From Blumeriella jaapii (Eukaryota; Ascomycota; Leotiomycetes; Helotiales; Drepanopezizaceae): a stretch of DNA of 64,000 nucleotides. Shown here one piece after another: positions 1 to 10,499 of this stretch (within the stretch, counting starts at the first letter, position 1; every line of letters starts with the position of its first letter). Made by a program: the position numbers and the translations under genes. The DNA is taken from the NCBI GenBank assembly GCA_009599575.1, contig VWND01000069.1:930001-994000 (forward strand), read 5' to 3'. Under the pieces are notes generated by a model. That model ran no database searches. It saw only the letters and a program-made list of their open reading frames with translations, and had not been told where the DNA came from.

Positions 1-199
1 CTTTCGAATAAAACTTTTTTAATATTATTATTATTATTTGGCCGCTTTCGACCTTATTAAAACTGATAAATTTGCGCTTTATAAAAAAAACGTTAATTAT
101 ACGATAAAACTCCGTTTTAGCGCAATACTTTTATACGGTTTTTTATATAATATATTAATTAACGAACTTTAAATTTTACGCAAATTTCTGAAGGAAAAC

Positions 200-800
200 C
201 TCGAAAAAGGCTGGATTCGAGCTAGCTTTTTCCCCGCCGCTTTTCCAGTTTTATTTGCAAAAAAAATCAGAAAGCGGATTACGTTTTTACGTCGATTATA
301 AAACTTTTAATATTATAACAATTAAAAACCGGTATTTTTTGTTATTAGTTTAAAAAACACTTTTTCGATTAAGCAAAACGAAGTTTTATATTAAACTTAA
401 CGTTTTTGCCGCTTTTAATAAAATTCGAATAAAAAAGGGCTATAAATGGCTTATTGCGTTTAATACAAGATACGGTTTATTCGAATCGTTAATTATATTC
501 TTCGGTTTATGCAACGCCCCTGCCATTTTCCAATTTCGTATAAAAGATATTTTAAAATCTTATTTAAAATTTTTTTGCATAGCTTATATAAACGATATTT
601 TAATTTATTTAAACGATTTTTAAAAATACAAAAAATACGTTAACTTCGTTTTTTAAACTTTTTCCGACGCTGGCCTGTAATTAAATATAAAAAAATACGA
701 ATTTAAAATTTAAAAAGTCGTTTACCTAGAAATAATCATTTTTACTACTGGAATTAAAATGAATCTTAAGAAATTAAAAGTTATTATTAGCTAAAACCCT
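200..800 (+). pseudogene. E1 reverse transcriptase remnant
   Basis: This segment once encoded the Ty3 reverse transcriptase, which copies element RNA into DNA inside virus-like particles. In the plus frame I read GLRFYVDYKTFN, then a palm region with KTKFYIKLNVFAAFNKIRIKKG, and the catalytic box as YIND at 585-596 where the family has Y(I/L)DD. The Asp to Asn change fits a G-to-A RIP mutation. Several TAA stops interrupt the frame. The same region of E2 lies at about 43400-43990 and is mutated at partly different sites, so both are independent products of decay from one ancestor. Confidence 0.85.
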
Positions 801-1009
801 TTTTTCAACGTTAAAAATATACAAGCGTTTTTTAGGTTTTGCAAATTTTTATCGACGTTTTATCAAAGGTTTTTTTCGTATCGTTATTTTTTTAGTAAAT
901 CTGACGAAAAAAAATATTAAATAGGATTTTAACAATAATTATATTAAAGCTTTTGAATTCTTTAAGTCAGCTTTTACTATTAGACTTATACTATTTTATT
1001 TTAATTCTA

Positions 1010-1340
1010 ATAAAAAAATTTTCGTTAAAACCGACGCTTTTGACTACGTTTTTTTAGAAATTCTTTTTCAGAAAAACGATACAAAAATGCTTTATTTAAT
1101 CGCGTTTATATTAAAAAAGTTCGATTCAGCCGAATATAATTACGAAATTTATAATAAAAAACTTTTCGCTATTATACGTTGCTTCGAAAATTAACGAGCC
1201 GAATTACAAAAAGCTGCCTATTTAATTCGTATATTTATAAACCATCGAAACTTAAAATATTTTATAATAATCAAATAATTTAATCGACGTTAAATACGTT
1301 AAAGCGAATTTTTAGCTGGTTTTAATTTCGTGATTATATT
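1010..1340 (+). pseudogene. E1 RNase H remnant
   Basis: This is the RNase H part of the pol polyprotein, which removes the RNA strand after reverse transcription. The start FVKTDAFDYVF matches the family's conserved KTDASD motif, and [16 protein letters not shown] corresponds to the YDKELLAIV region after frameshifts. The following text, as far as about 1660, is the linker to integrase and contains several stops. It is not a separate gene. Confidence 0.7.
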
Positions 1341-1662
1341 TAAACCTAAAAAACAAAATAGCAAATCTGATTTTTTAACTCGACGTTTTCAAAACCTTTC
1401 TTAAAACTTTTCAAACGAAAAAATTTAGTTTCAAAACCAAGCTTTTTTTAAAAAGCATTATTTAATTAAAGTTTTAAACGCTTTTTCAATTTTATTTAAA
1501 CAAATATCCGAAGCAAACGACGAAAAGCTTTTACGATTGTTAAACGAATATTATTTTATTAATAAGCTATAGATTGCTATTAAAAAAGAAATGCTTAAAC
1601 CAAAAAGTATTTCGAAATTAAAAAACTTATAACTTTTTAAATATTTTATACGCAATAACAAA

Positions 1663-2796
1663 TTGTATTTTCGAAACCGGTTATACGTTTTAAATATACC
1701 GAGTTTAAATATTCCTATTCGCATCTGGCTTTTGCAAATAGCTTATAATTTAATAACAAGCTATTCCGGAAAAAACAAATTATACGAAATTATTAGCAGA
1801 AATTATTATTGGCTATTGATTTTTAAAAATTGCAAAAGATTTATACGTAATTGCAACAGTTGTTTTCGTAATATAAGCATTAATCAACGCTATTAAAAAC
1901 TTTTTAAACTTTTGCTTATTTTTTTACGCCGTTGAAATTATATATTAATCGATTTTATAAGCTTTTTTTTCGTAAAAAAATATAAAAGTCGAAACAATCT
2001 GATTATAATAATAATATGTCGCTTTATTAAAAAACGATATTATACAGTCTGCCATTTAGTTATAAAAGCGTCAGATCTAGCCAAACTGTTTTGTAAAAAT
2101 ATTTAGCGCTTATATAACTTTTTCGATTTTATAATTTCAGACCGAAGCTTTTTATTCGTTTTATAATTGTGAAAAGCTATTAATTACCGTTTCGAAATTA
2201 ATATTACGTTATTTACCAGCTTTTATTTCGAAACAAATAGCCAAACCGAAAACGCAAACGTTTATTTATTTTTTTATTTAAAACAATTTGTTAAATACGC
2301 TTAAAAAAACTAGAAAAACTGGCTTTTTTTAGCCGAATTCGCAGCAAATAACGTTGTAAACGCTTTTACCGAAGTTTTTTTCTTTTACGCTAACAAAGGT
2401 TTTTATTTCCGACTAAACTTTTTTTTATTCAAATTTATTTTAGTTTCGACTTTTCGCTTGTTACAAATGGCAAACGCGAAAAAAAAAGATTTTGCAAAAA
2501 AAATAAAAAAAATAAAGCTATTATTACGTACGAATCTGATTTTAGCGCTGGCCGATCAAAAATATTATTTTAACCGATACCGCTAATCAGCTTTTGCTTA
2601 TCGAATAAAAAATAACGTATTTTTTAATAAGCGTAATATTATTTTTATTAAATTAATTAAAAAGCTCGATAACAAGTTTTACGGTTTTTATAAAATCGCC
2701 GAAGTTTTAAGCTTTTATAATTATAAATTAAAATTACTTTTCGAGCAAAGATTATTACATTCCGTTTTTTATATTAATTTGCTTAAACTTGCTTAT
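1663..2796 (+). pseudogene. E1 integrase remnant with GPY/F region, cut by A1
   Basis: This encoded the integrase that inserts the cDNA. Positions 1663-1896 are still open and hold the zinc-binding HHCC module, read as NKLYEIISRNYYW and then CKRFIRNCNSC. The upstream His is Tyr here (SYSGKNK), while E2 keeps it (GHFGKNK). The core follows at about 1930-2500, with ISDRSF near 2142 and SQTENANV near 2236 representing the second Asp and the Glu. A GPY/F-type module (KLDNKFYGFYKIAEV) lies near 2660-2720. The reading stops at 2796, where A1 entered, and the chromodomain continues at 9253. Confidence 0.85.
2792..2796. repeat. Target-site duplication of A1, left
   Basis: CTTAT stands immediately before the first LTR base (2797) and recurs at 9253-9257 immediately after the second LTR. 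A 5-bp duplication is the normal product of Ty3 integrase. Confidence 0.93.
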
Positions 2797-3090
2797 TGTG
2801 ACGATTCATTCTTTTGCCACCTCGTGTGTCACCCCAGCAACTACGTATAGCTGCAAGCTTTCCAGCAACTACGTATAGCTGCAAGCTTTCTGGTCTTCTG
2901 GTGGGTCTTCCTATTAACTGTGGAAACTATCATATATATAAGACTTTCTCCTTTTAGCAACCTTTGTCTTCTGCAATTGTTGATTTTAAGTGAATATTTT
3001 TGTTATAAAACCAAAGGCTCGTTTTATACCATATGAACACGGCGATCAGTTGATTGATTTCCTAGCCTTTCGATTAATTAAATCGTTATA
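2797..3090 (+). repeat. A1 5' LTR with internal 28-bp duplication
   Basis: The 294-bp LTR aligns end to end with 8959-9252. It is 28 bp longer than the LTRs of A2 and A5 (266 bp) because the segment CCAGCAACTACGTATAGCTG plus eight further bases occurs twice in tandem at about 2834-2890. The outer left half is little mutated. The inner right end is heavily RIP-mutated and ends CGTTATA instead of CGTCACA. Confidence 0.93.
2933..2942 (+). promoter_or_regulatory. Candidate TATA box of the family A LTR
   Basis: TATATATAAG is present at the same place in all A LTRs, followed by a T/C-rich stretch. In an LTR this is where the RNA polymerase II core promoter that drives the genomic transcript is expected. 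The assignment rests on motif and position only. Confidence 0.35.
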
Positions 3091-3167
3091 TTATTAATAA
3101 CTTTTTTTTTACGCTGGCGACGGCGTAAACTATTTTTTTTTTCGAATTTCTTACGGGTTATATTAAA

Positions 3168-4695
3168 ATGATCGACCGGTCGTGAAAAGGTTTATTTTCG
3201 CACTTCGCGAAAAATGGCTTTTGTTTAACGATTTTTTCCTTAGCAGAGCTTTTCAGCTTCTGCTACTACACCTTAACCTCCCTTTTTTTTTTAATCAGCG
3301 AAGAAGCAACCTCCCCCAGAAGCTTTTTTTTCTGAACAGTCCTTTCCTCGAGGAAAAAAGAATAAAGGAAAAGGCAGAGCGCCAACCATTTCGCCTGTTA
3401 TTTTCCAGCTTAACGCTAAAAGCGTTTAGTTGAGACTTCTGCAAAATCAACTAAAAAAAGCGCAAAAGCGTGAACGACAATTTTTGGAAGCTATGCGATT
3501 GCGACAGACCTTTTAATCAGAACGTTTAATAGAATTTATCGAACGTGCTTCTGTTAGTCGCGAATCTGCTGCTTTTTTCTTTTTTTGCAACGTTTTATTT
3601 TAACCAACAGACGCTGCAAACCAATCTCTACGTTTTTCGCGAATTTTTTTTGGATTTTTTTATAACGGCCAAAACCTTAGCGCGCTTTTTGAACGCTATG
3701 GTTTCTATTTATTTGCTGATTTTCGATTAGCTCGCATAAAGCGCGTTTCGAATTTTGAGTTTAAGTTAAATAATAGTAAAGATTATAAAGCATGCTACTA
3801 AGAGATTAGAGTTTTCGATAATTTCGAACTTTATTACGATTATTTCGCTAGCGATCGATTTCGCAAAAATTATATATTCGATCAGATCGAAAGCGTGGCA
3901 AAAGAATTCCTGACTCCGCGTATTTTAGACCGCTTCGATCCTATATTTCCCGAAGAATTAATCAAAAAGATCGCCGATTTTCTGGCCGATTTTTCCGACG
4001 TTTAGAAGGCCGAAAACGAGTTTAAAATGCTTATAATAAATACGCACGACGATTTTTGGCGATTTTATCTGCGATTTTCCATTTTCGTAGCGAACGCTTA
4101 AATACGGACCGACAAACAGCTTCGGAACGCTTTTCGCGACAAAATACCAAAGCGTTTACGAGAAAAGCTGCATTTGAAATAGGCGCGTACAACGATTTTT
4201 AAGAATTGGCTTACCGCCGTCCGATAAAAAAAACAAAATTAATTGGCTGAACGAATTTTATACGCGAGTCGCTTTATCAAGTTTATTATTTATCAAAGTG
4301 GTAGGTTTTTAACCAAAACGTATTACGAGTCAAATCGTACGTACGAAAGTCGTTCTGGTGCTTCATAGGCTTTTTTTCAGCCCCCTGTTTTTTCTTTTCT
4401 TTTACGCCAGAACGCCCCTTTTGGCGTTTTTTCTTTTCGATCGGACCAACGACAACGCTCGTTTTTTATTCCATACCAGAAGGTTCGAGGCCAATCTGCA
4501 CGACCTTTTACGGGCCGATCTTCGGTTCCACCTAAAGGCCTTTCCAAACTGGTAGATGTAAACGAGGTCGAGCCGGCCGAAGATTCGCCCTTTGATAGTA
4601 GTAGTAAAAACGAAAACCTTTTTTCAAACGACTTTTAAAACGCATATAAAAAAGTCGAAGGCTCTTCCGCTAGTCGGGGAAACGCCCAGGCTTAA
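3168..4695 (+). pseudogene. A1 gag remnant
   Basis: Gag forms the virus-like particle. I place the start at ATG 3168 (MIDRS, then a stop where a Trp codon is likely), 77 bp after the LTR. The same ATG is kept in A4 (46981), and in A2 it has become ATA. The frame runs, with many stops, to the protease at 4701 without a net shift, so Gag and protease were probably one product. The middle is rich in basic and aromatic residues, for example RQNTKAFTRKAAFEIGAYND near 4140-4200. I see no CCHC zinc knuckle. Assignment rests on position and on conservation in five copies. Confidence 0.7.
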
Positions 4696-4700
4696 GCAAA

Positions 4701-4910
4701 GCCTTTTTTTTGGGCGTATTGCGCGATATACGTTATTTTAACGTTCGGAAGCTTTTTGGTGGCGATTTACTAACAATCCCCGTTATATTTACTAAAAATG
4801 GCTTTTCGTACAAAATGAAGGCGCTCGCCGATTTTGGAGCGAACGGTTATACGTTAATCGATTCGGCGCTAATTAAATCTTTTTTTTTTTTTTAAAAACT
4901 TTTGATTTAA
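4701..4910 (+). pseudogene. A1 aspartic protease remnant
   Basis: This is the retropepsin that matures the polyprotein. An open stretch at 4710-4892 reads VRKLFGGDLLTIPVIF and then ALADFGANGYTLIDSAL. The active-site triad is at 4830 as D-F-G-A where the family has D-(S/T)-G-A, and the Ser to Phe change fits C-to-T. The equivalent site in A2 reads DFKA (29168-29392). From 4911 to about 5840 the sequence is the protease to RT linker, strongly decayed, with poly-T tracts, and includes a net frame change. Confidence 0.85.
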
Positions 4911-5839
4911 TTTTTCCCGGCTTTTTTTTTTGTAAAAGGGTATAATAGAACTCGTGGTTATTTAATTATATATTTTACGCTTTTTAATTTTATTATTAAT
5001 AATCGAATATAATCGTTTATTTTTTTTTTGATTATCAACTTCGGAAATTATGGTGTGATTTTAGGAAAAGCTTGGCTGGCCGAATATCAAATTTTACTAG
5101 ACTATAATAAACGCAAGCTTTATTGGCCGAAATCTTATTTTTCCACAGTTTTTTACGTTCGTTGTATTAAAGTTTTTTATTTACACTTCCGAAAAATTTA
5201 ATTTCGCTATCAAAACGACGCTGTAAAACGTGACAAAAACCTTAATTAATTGTGGCAGATTTACGACGTTATGCGAAGCGCGAAAAAGTCGAATTTTACT
5301 CGCGGTGCCAATTTCGATGGCGACGCCAATGGAATAATACAAAATTACACCATTTTCCCAGGCTGCCGATTTCTTTTTTATTATTTTTATTTTTTTCTCT
5401 TTTTTCCTTTCGTTAGAACAGCTTTTTCGTTTTACGAAAAACAGTTATACCAAAAACCGAAAAAAAACCTTCGCCGCGATAGTCTTTCAGCTTAATATAA
5501 TCGATAATTTAAATAAGCCACTTTTTGAACCTTTTAAACGATCAGTTCGAAAACGAGTCTCTTAATCTACTGCTTATTTAATTTCCATCTACCAAATTAC
5601 TGCATACGCTTTTAAGCTGATTTTCAGAAAAAAAGCAGTTGAAGTGTTTTTAACCTCCTTGTACGAGATCGACAAAATACTAGACGATCTTACGTATAAC
5701 ACTTTTTTTAAAACCTAATTTCATAGTTTTTTCGAACGTTTTAAAACTAATAAAATATCGATTTCGATCTTTTCAACCAGTTTAGCAGAGCTAATTTCGA
5801 ATAAATCTTTTTTCGAATCTTTTTCTCCGAAGTACAAAA

Positions 5840-6600
5840 ACCTCGAACACGTGTTTTCTAAGGCCGCTAATAACGAACTAGCCTTTTACCGACCCTACGA
5901 CTATAAAATCGAGCTTATTATAAATGAAAAAAAGCTGAAATATATTTTTTTGTATAAAATATCGATTTTAAAACTCGAAATTATTAAAACCTATCTGCAA
6001 AACAATTTTAACAAAAGTTTTATCGAACCTTTTATCGCTTTTTTCGCTGTTTTAATGCTTTTCGCTAAAAAACCCGACGGTTCATTGCGTTTTTATATCG
6101 ATTATCGAGTTTTTAATAATATTATTCGTAAAAATCGCTATTTTTTCCTTTTTATCGATAAAACCCTTGCTTGTTTTTCGGAAGCGCGAATTTTTACGAA
6201 GCTCGATATTCGTCAAGCCTTTTATAAAATTCGAATGGATCCCGCCAATAAAAAACTGACGACGTTTCGTACGCGTTACGGCGCTTATAAATGTAAAATG
6301 CTATTTTTTGGCTTTATTAATAGATCCGCAACTTATTAACGCTATATAAACGACGTTTTTTTCGATTATTTAAACGATTTTTATATTATATATTTAAATA
6401 ATATTTTTATTTATTCGTCCGATCTTTTAGAATACGCTATACACGTTCGCAAAATACTTCAAAAGTTCGCTAACGCTGGATTACAGGCCGATATTCGGAA
6501 ATTTGAATTTAACGTTATACGGATCCGTTATTTAAATTTTATTATTTCGATTAAAAGTTTAAAGGTAGATTTAAAAAAGGTTTCCGTGGTCGCCCATTGA
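5840..6600 (+). pseudogene. A1 reverse transcriptase remnant
   Basis: This is the best-preserved RT in the window, open from 5851 to 6336. Read in order: KSFIEPFIAFFA, LFAKKPDGSLRFYIDYRVFN (fingers), ARIFTKLDIRQAFYKIRM (motif with the first catalytic Asp kept), TFRTRYGAYKCKMLFFGF, then after one stop the catalytic box at 6391-6402 as YLNN where YLDD is expected. Both Asp are Asn, which inactivates polymerase. The frame is the same as that of RNase H, integrase and chromodomain downstream, so pol was one polyprotein. Confidence 0.95.
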
Positions 6601-6799
6601 AAGCCTTCTACTATTGTAAAAAATGTACAGAGCTTTTTTGGTTTTTATAACTTTTACCGACGTTTTATTCGAAACTACGATATAATTGCAAAGCTTTTGG
6701 TCCATTTGACCAAGGCTAACGTTTTTTATAATTTTATTTTTAAATGTCAGAAGAGTTTCGACCTTTTTATATTAGTTTTTACTACTATATTAGTTTTAT

Positions 6800-7215
6800 A
6801 ATATTATAAGCAAAACTTTTCCTGTATATTAGAAACTAACGCTTTCGACGGCGTAGTGGCTTTTGTGCTTTCGCAATTTTATAGCGACGACTGGCTTTCA
6901 GTCGCCTATTTCAGCAAAACCATGGCTTTCGCAAAGCTAAATTACGTCGTATACGACAAAAAGATATTCGCAATCGTAAGATTTTTAGGCAACTTTCGTG
7001 CTGAACTGGTTGGTTTAGTTTATTAAATTAAAATAATTACTAATTATAAGGCTTTGGAATATTTTATAACTTTTAAACTTTTGAACGTTCGATAAACACG
7101 CTGGGCCGAACTTTTCGCCGACTACAATTTTTTTATTACGTATAAACCAGATAAACATAATCTTTTGGCTGACGCACTAATACGTCGTACGAGCGAACTC
7201 GACCGCTAAAACTTT
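6800..7215 (+). pseudogene. A1 RNase H remnant
   Basis: The RNase H segment reads LETNAFDGVVAFVLSQF (family LETDASDG, catalytic Asp now Asn), then VAYFSKTMAFAKLNYVVYDK, FRAELVGLVY, and ends ADYNFFITYKPDKHNLLADA. These are the hallmark blocks of Ty3 RNase H in the right order and spacing. One stop is visible near 7024. The segment leads without a gap into integrase. Confidence 0.92.
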
Positions 7216-7229
7216 TTTAAACGTATTCA

Positions 7230-8350
7230 GCGTCTGCAAATATTTTTTCGAGCCGATCAGATCGATTATCGCCTTTTGATTAAAGAATTTCGACCGTCTA
7301 CGGCCTTCGAAACAATTGTTTTTATCGTTGAAATAATTGATTTTTTATCCGTATTTCGTGTCGTTAATCAGCTTTTCCACGCTAATCGCACAGCTAGCAG
7401 CCTGATGGCCTTTCGAAAGAAAGCTGTACGAAACGCTACGAAAGGAAACGATAATAATATTTCGTATATATTTAAACGCGATCTGCTGCTATATTACGGT
7501 CGCTTAATAATACCAGACGTCGATTATTTTCGTTTGGTTTTTATACGAGAAATGCACGATCAGATTTCCATCGCTTATTTCAGCGTTCGTAAAACTACGC
7601 AATTGCTTTCGAACTAATATTATTAGCGAGGTATAACAGCTTTCGTAAAATAATATTATCGCAACTGCTACGTTTATCGAAAGAGTTTTGTTCTAAAAAA
7701 TAAGCGCTCCGGCCTTTTTCAGCTTTTTCCTGTTTCTGACCATTTTTGAAAGCACGTTATAATAAACTTTTGCAGCTTTAATAAAAACAAACACGGTTAC
7801 GATAACGTATTTGTAATAATAGATCGCTTTTTCAAATAAGCTATTTCGATTTTCTGCTATAAAAATATCGACGCTCGAGGCTTTGTTAAATTATATATAT
7901 TCCACGTATACAAGTATTTTGGCCTTTCAAAAAGTATTATTAGCGATCGTGGCCTTTAGTATTAGTTTATTTTCTGGTTTGAATTAAACAAAATATTCGG
8001 TACGCAACTAAAGCTTTCGATAGCCGTTTATTTTAAAACCGACGGTCAGACCGAAATTTACAATTAATACCTGCAAAAACGCTTTCGACTTTTCGTGAAC
8101 TTTTATTAAAACGATTGAAGCGAATTTCTTCTAATAATAGATTTCGCCCAAATGGTTTTTTTTTACGAGAATTTAAATGGCTTTTCACTTTTTGAAATTA
8201 TATACGATTATACTTCTTATATTAATTGGAACTGGAAGCTCGATATTTTTTTTTTTCCCAACTTTTTATATAAGCTAAACGCAGACGAAGCTCGTGCGTA
8301 CGCTCGCCGCCATTACGACGCCTGGAACTTCGCCAAATCGCATTTTTAAT
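7230..8350 (+). pseudogene. A1 integrase remnant
   Basis: Integrase of family A. A linker (7276-7500, open) precedes the zinc-binding module: FIREMHDQISIAYFSVRKTT, then NCYVYRKS near 7665, where the second His and a Cys are Tyr. In the core the first catalytic Asp is Asn at 7765-7767 (HVIINF), the second is kept in ISDRG (Asp 7945-7947), and the Glu is kept in GQTE (8053-8055). DNVFVIIDRFF lies near 7804-7836. Stops at 7618, 8068 and elsewhere break the frame. The open stretch 8152-8346 (ADEARAYARRHYDAWNFAK) is the C-terminal helical part. Confidence 0.92.
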
Positions 8351-8369
8351 AAGCTTACGACAAAATGAA

Positions 8370-8958
8370 AAAAAATGCGAATAAGTTTCGCCGCGCGAAC
8401 GATTTTAACGTTGGCGATTACGTATAGCTCGATATGCGCCTATTTCCGACTTTTCGGCTTTTTCGCAAGTTCGATAATTTTACAAACGGCTTTTTTAAAA
8501 TTGTAGCCAAAATTTTCGATAACGCTTTCAAACTAGACCTTTTTAATATTATAAACGTACATTTAGTTTTTCACGTTAGTCGACTGCGTAAAACAGCTAA
8601 CGACGCGTTCCCAGGTCAGGTTAACTTAGCTTTTGAATTTATTAATATAACTGGTAAGTTTAAATACGAAGTCGAAAAATTGATCGCCTGTCGAATGCAG
8701 CGGAAAACCCTTTAGTACAAAGCTTTTTGGGTAAATTTAAATAAAAATTTCACGTGGTACCCCGCGTTTGATTTTATATACGCTTTTTTGAAAATGCGCG
8801 ACTTTTATTTGGCGTATAAAAAGCTTCCCGGTTCTTTTGCAAAACTTATAAATTGGCTGAAGGCGTATTCCGAAGGTTTGGATTCGTACGATTATTTGAA
8901 TAGCGACGTACCAATGGATAAAAGCTCGAGGGCGCGCTTTTTTCGGACGGGAGGATAA
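8370..8958 (+). pseudogene. A1 GPY/F module and chromodomain, end of pol
   Basis: The end of pol carries a GPY/F-type module (KFDNFTNGFFKIVAKI, about 8470-8520; HLVFHVSRLRKTAND near 8560) and then a chromodomain: YEVEKLIACRMQRKTL, YKAFWVNLNKNFTWYPAFDF, and a tail with FAKLINWLKAYSEGLDSYDY. Positions 8434-8712 are open. The last codons read RARFFRTGG followed by TAA (8956-8958), which directly touches the 3' LTR. Chromodomains of chromoviruses are known to bind methylated histone H3 and to guide integration to heterochromatin. Confidence 0.92.
8944..8958 (+). other. A1 polypurine tract, also the last codons of pol
   Basis: CGGACGGGAGGATAA ends one base before the 3' LTR, where the primer for plus-strand synthesis is expected. 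The same bases encode Arg-Thr-Gly-Gly-stop of pol. Confidence 0.75.
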
Positions 8959-9252
8959 TGTGACGATTTATTTTTTTGCTATCTCGTGTGTTATTCCAGC
9001 AATTACGTATAGCTGCAAGCTTTTTAGCAACTACGTATAGCTGCAAGCTTCCTGGTCTTTTGGTGGGTCTTTTTATTAATTATGGAAATTATTATATATA
9101 TAAGGTTTTTTCTTTTTAGCAACCTCTGCCTTTTACAATTGTTGATTCTAAATGAATATCTTTGTTACAAAACCAAAGGCTCGTTTCATACCATGTGAAT
9201 ACGGCGACCAGTTGACTGATCTCCCAGCCCTCCGACTGATTAGATCGTCACA
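8959..9252 (+). repeat. A1 3' LTR
   Basis: This 294-bp copy matches 2797-3090, including the 28-bp tandem duplication. Its inner left part is strongly RIP-mutated. Its outer right end is almost clean (CTCCCAGCCCTCCGACTGAT then TAGATCGTCACA), the mirror image of the 5' LTR pattern. CTTAT follows at 9253-9257. Confidence 0.93.
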
Positions 9253-9802
9253 CTTATAACGATTTTTTTTTAAAGCAGAAAACCCTTTTTTATTATTTGT
9301 TTTTATCGACGCCGACGGCAGCTTGCTATAAATTATAAACGCTATTTTCGATTTTAAACGAAACTTTAACTTTTTTTATTTTATATAATAGCGCGGCTAT
9401 AACGCCGAAAATTAATTTTAAAAATTATTAGAAAACGTTATTAACGCATACAGTTTTATAACTGAATTCGTTATACGTTTTTTTTAGAAACTTTATTCGA
9501 TTAAAGCAAAACTGGCTAAAGCCAGAATTGCTAATAAAAAACGTGCCAAATCGACGAATAACGAAAACGAGCTTTTATTATTAAAAAAAGCTTTTATAAT
9601 CGTTATCAAACACAAAAAAACTGCTATTAATTTTTTTTTTATTATAAAAAAACTAATTATTTTGCTTCCGAAACTAAAAAAGCCTGTTTTTTTTATTATT
9701 TTTTTTATTATTCCAGCTAAACTTCGCATTCGTTTACAAAAACGCTTCGCGAACGAAGCTCGATTTATAAAAGTAAATTCCGACGACGAAAAAATTAAAT
9801 AA
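9253..9802 (+). pseudogene. E1 chromodomain and pol tail
   Basis: This continues E1 after A1. Around 9300-9500 I read FIDADGSLL, INAIFDFKRNFNFFYFI and RGYNAEN followed by KLLENVINAYSFITEF, matching a chromodomain (ILDSKR..., RGYN.ED.SWEPLENV, LI.EF). The tail at about 9505-9802 is Lys-rich (AKARIANKKRAKSTNNENEL) and ends SDDEKIK-stop. It is nearly identical to E2 46027-46534, where the whole tail is still open. Confidence 0.85.
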
Positions 9803-9822
9803 TAAATAAAAAAAAAATTATA

Positions 9823-9995
9823 TATAAAAGGATAAAACGTCAGTTCGTTGGTTACGTGGTCCGAAGATTACGTTGTTATTACGTAACATCGGAGCCCGCA
9901 CATATTGTATTTTAGATTTCGCGACATTTCTAATTCAAAACCTCGTAGTTAATGCAATTTATTTACGAATCTTCTGCTCGTTCGCACCCCTGACA
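9823..9995 (+). repeat. E1 3' LTR (173 bp)
   Basis: It aligns over its full length with both E2 LTRs (40733-40905, 46559-46731). It starts TATAAAAGG (TG to TA at the terminus) and ends CACCCCTGACA. The 5' LTR lies outside the window, so the duplication (CCGAT at 9996-10000) could not be confirmed. Confidence 0.88.
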
Positions 9996-10460
9996 CCGAT
10001 GCATTTTTTAAATTCGCAGTTAAAACCGATTTCGATATTCCGCTATTACGGCTTAAAAAACCTTTTATATAATATTGATCGCAGCTGCATTATATAAAAG
10101 ATTTCTAATAGCTTCTTTTATTTTGCGCATAATTATTAAATTACAAAAATGCAATATATTTCAGAAACGTCTGAAATTACGGTTAAGCAATTTTAAACCG
10201 TGCGAAATTCAAAGCGCGAAAATCGCTTTTTTGTTTAAAAATAACAAATCGAATATTGGTTCGCACGCTTCGACCGCTGCGCTCGGCCTTTTTAAATTAA
10301 ATTTTTTTTGGTTAAACGCTTAGCGAAAACTTAACTTTTTAATTTTGCGCTTTGTGATTATAACAATAACAATTTGCGGCTTTTTATTAAAAGTAGTAAA
10401 AAGATGGTTGTACGTGCATTAGCTTGAGCCACGAAATATCGAAACCGTGGATTATATAAC
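9996..10460. other. Unassigned stretch between E1 and C
   Basis: About 465 bp with milder AT bias than its surroundings, for example a GC-richer patch near 10260-10290. Two short open frames (9873-10094 and 10075-10320) show no recognisable motif. It could be the 5' LTR or leader of C, since it ends with ATATAACA at about 10460, but I found no matching copy downstream of C. Confidence 0.4.
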
Positions 10461-10499
10461 AATATTATATTAATTTAATTAATTTATTAAAAAACAAGT

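Larger units (their letters stand above)
2797..9252 (+). mobile_element. A1: complete Ty3 chromovirus, 6456 bp
   Basis: This is a complete but dead Ty3 element of family A. Two LTRs of 294 bp (2797-3090 and 8959-9252) start TGTGACG and end with TCACA or its RIP form TTATA, and CTTAT flanks both sides. The internal order is gag, protease, RT, RNase H, integrase, GPY/F region, chromodomain, purine tract. Gag and protease share one frame and RT to chromodomain share another. A1 is the best-preserved A copy in the window and serves as reference for A2 to A5. It is inserted in the integrase to chromodomain segment of E1, so it is younger than E1. Confidence 0.95.
1..9995 (+). mobile_element. E1: Ty3 chromovirus, 3' part only, split by A1
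   Basis: This is a decayed Ty3-type LTR retrotransposon that enters the window from the left. Base 1 corresponds to about base 43183 of the complete copy E2, so roughly 2.4 kb (5' LTR, gag, protease) lies outside. E1 occupies 1-2796 and 9253-9995; A1 sits between them with a CTTAT duplication on each side, and the E1 sequence rejoins across the gap exactly as in the uninterrupted E2. Domain order is RT, RNase H, integrase with GPY/F region, chromodomain, tail and 3' LTR. Dense stops and frameshifts with TpA enrichment show RIP decay. It cannot be functional. Confidence 0.9.

Noticed and set aside
9493..9729. Open minus-strand frame of 78 codons, also 46224-46490
   Set aside because: Antisense shadow of the Lys-rich tail of E pol.
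10240..10300. Possible tRNA or rRNA fragment in the GC-richer patch
   Set aside because: No cloverleaf, no T-loop GTTCRANNC with matching arms, and no recognisable rRNA core sequence.
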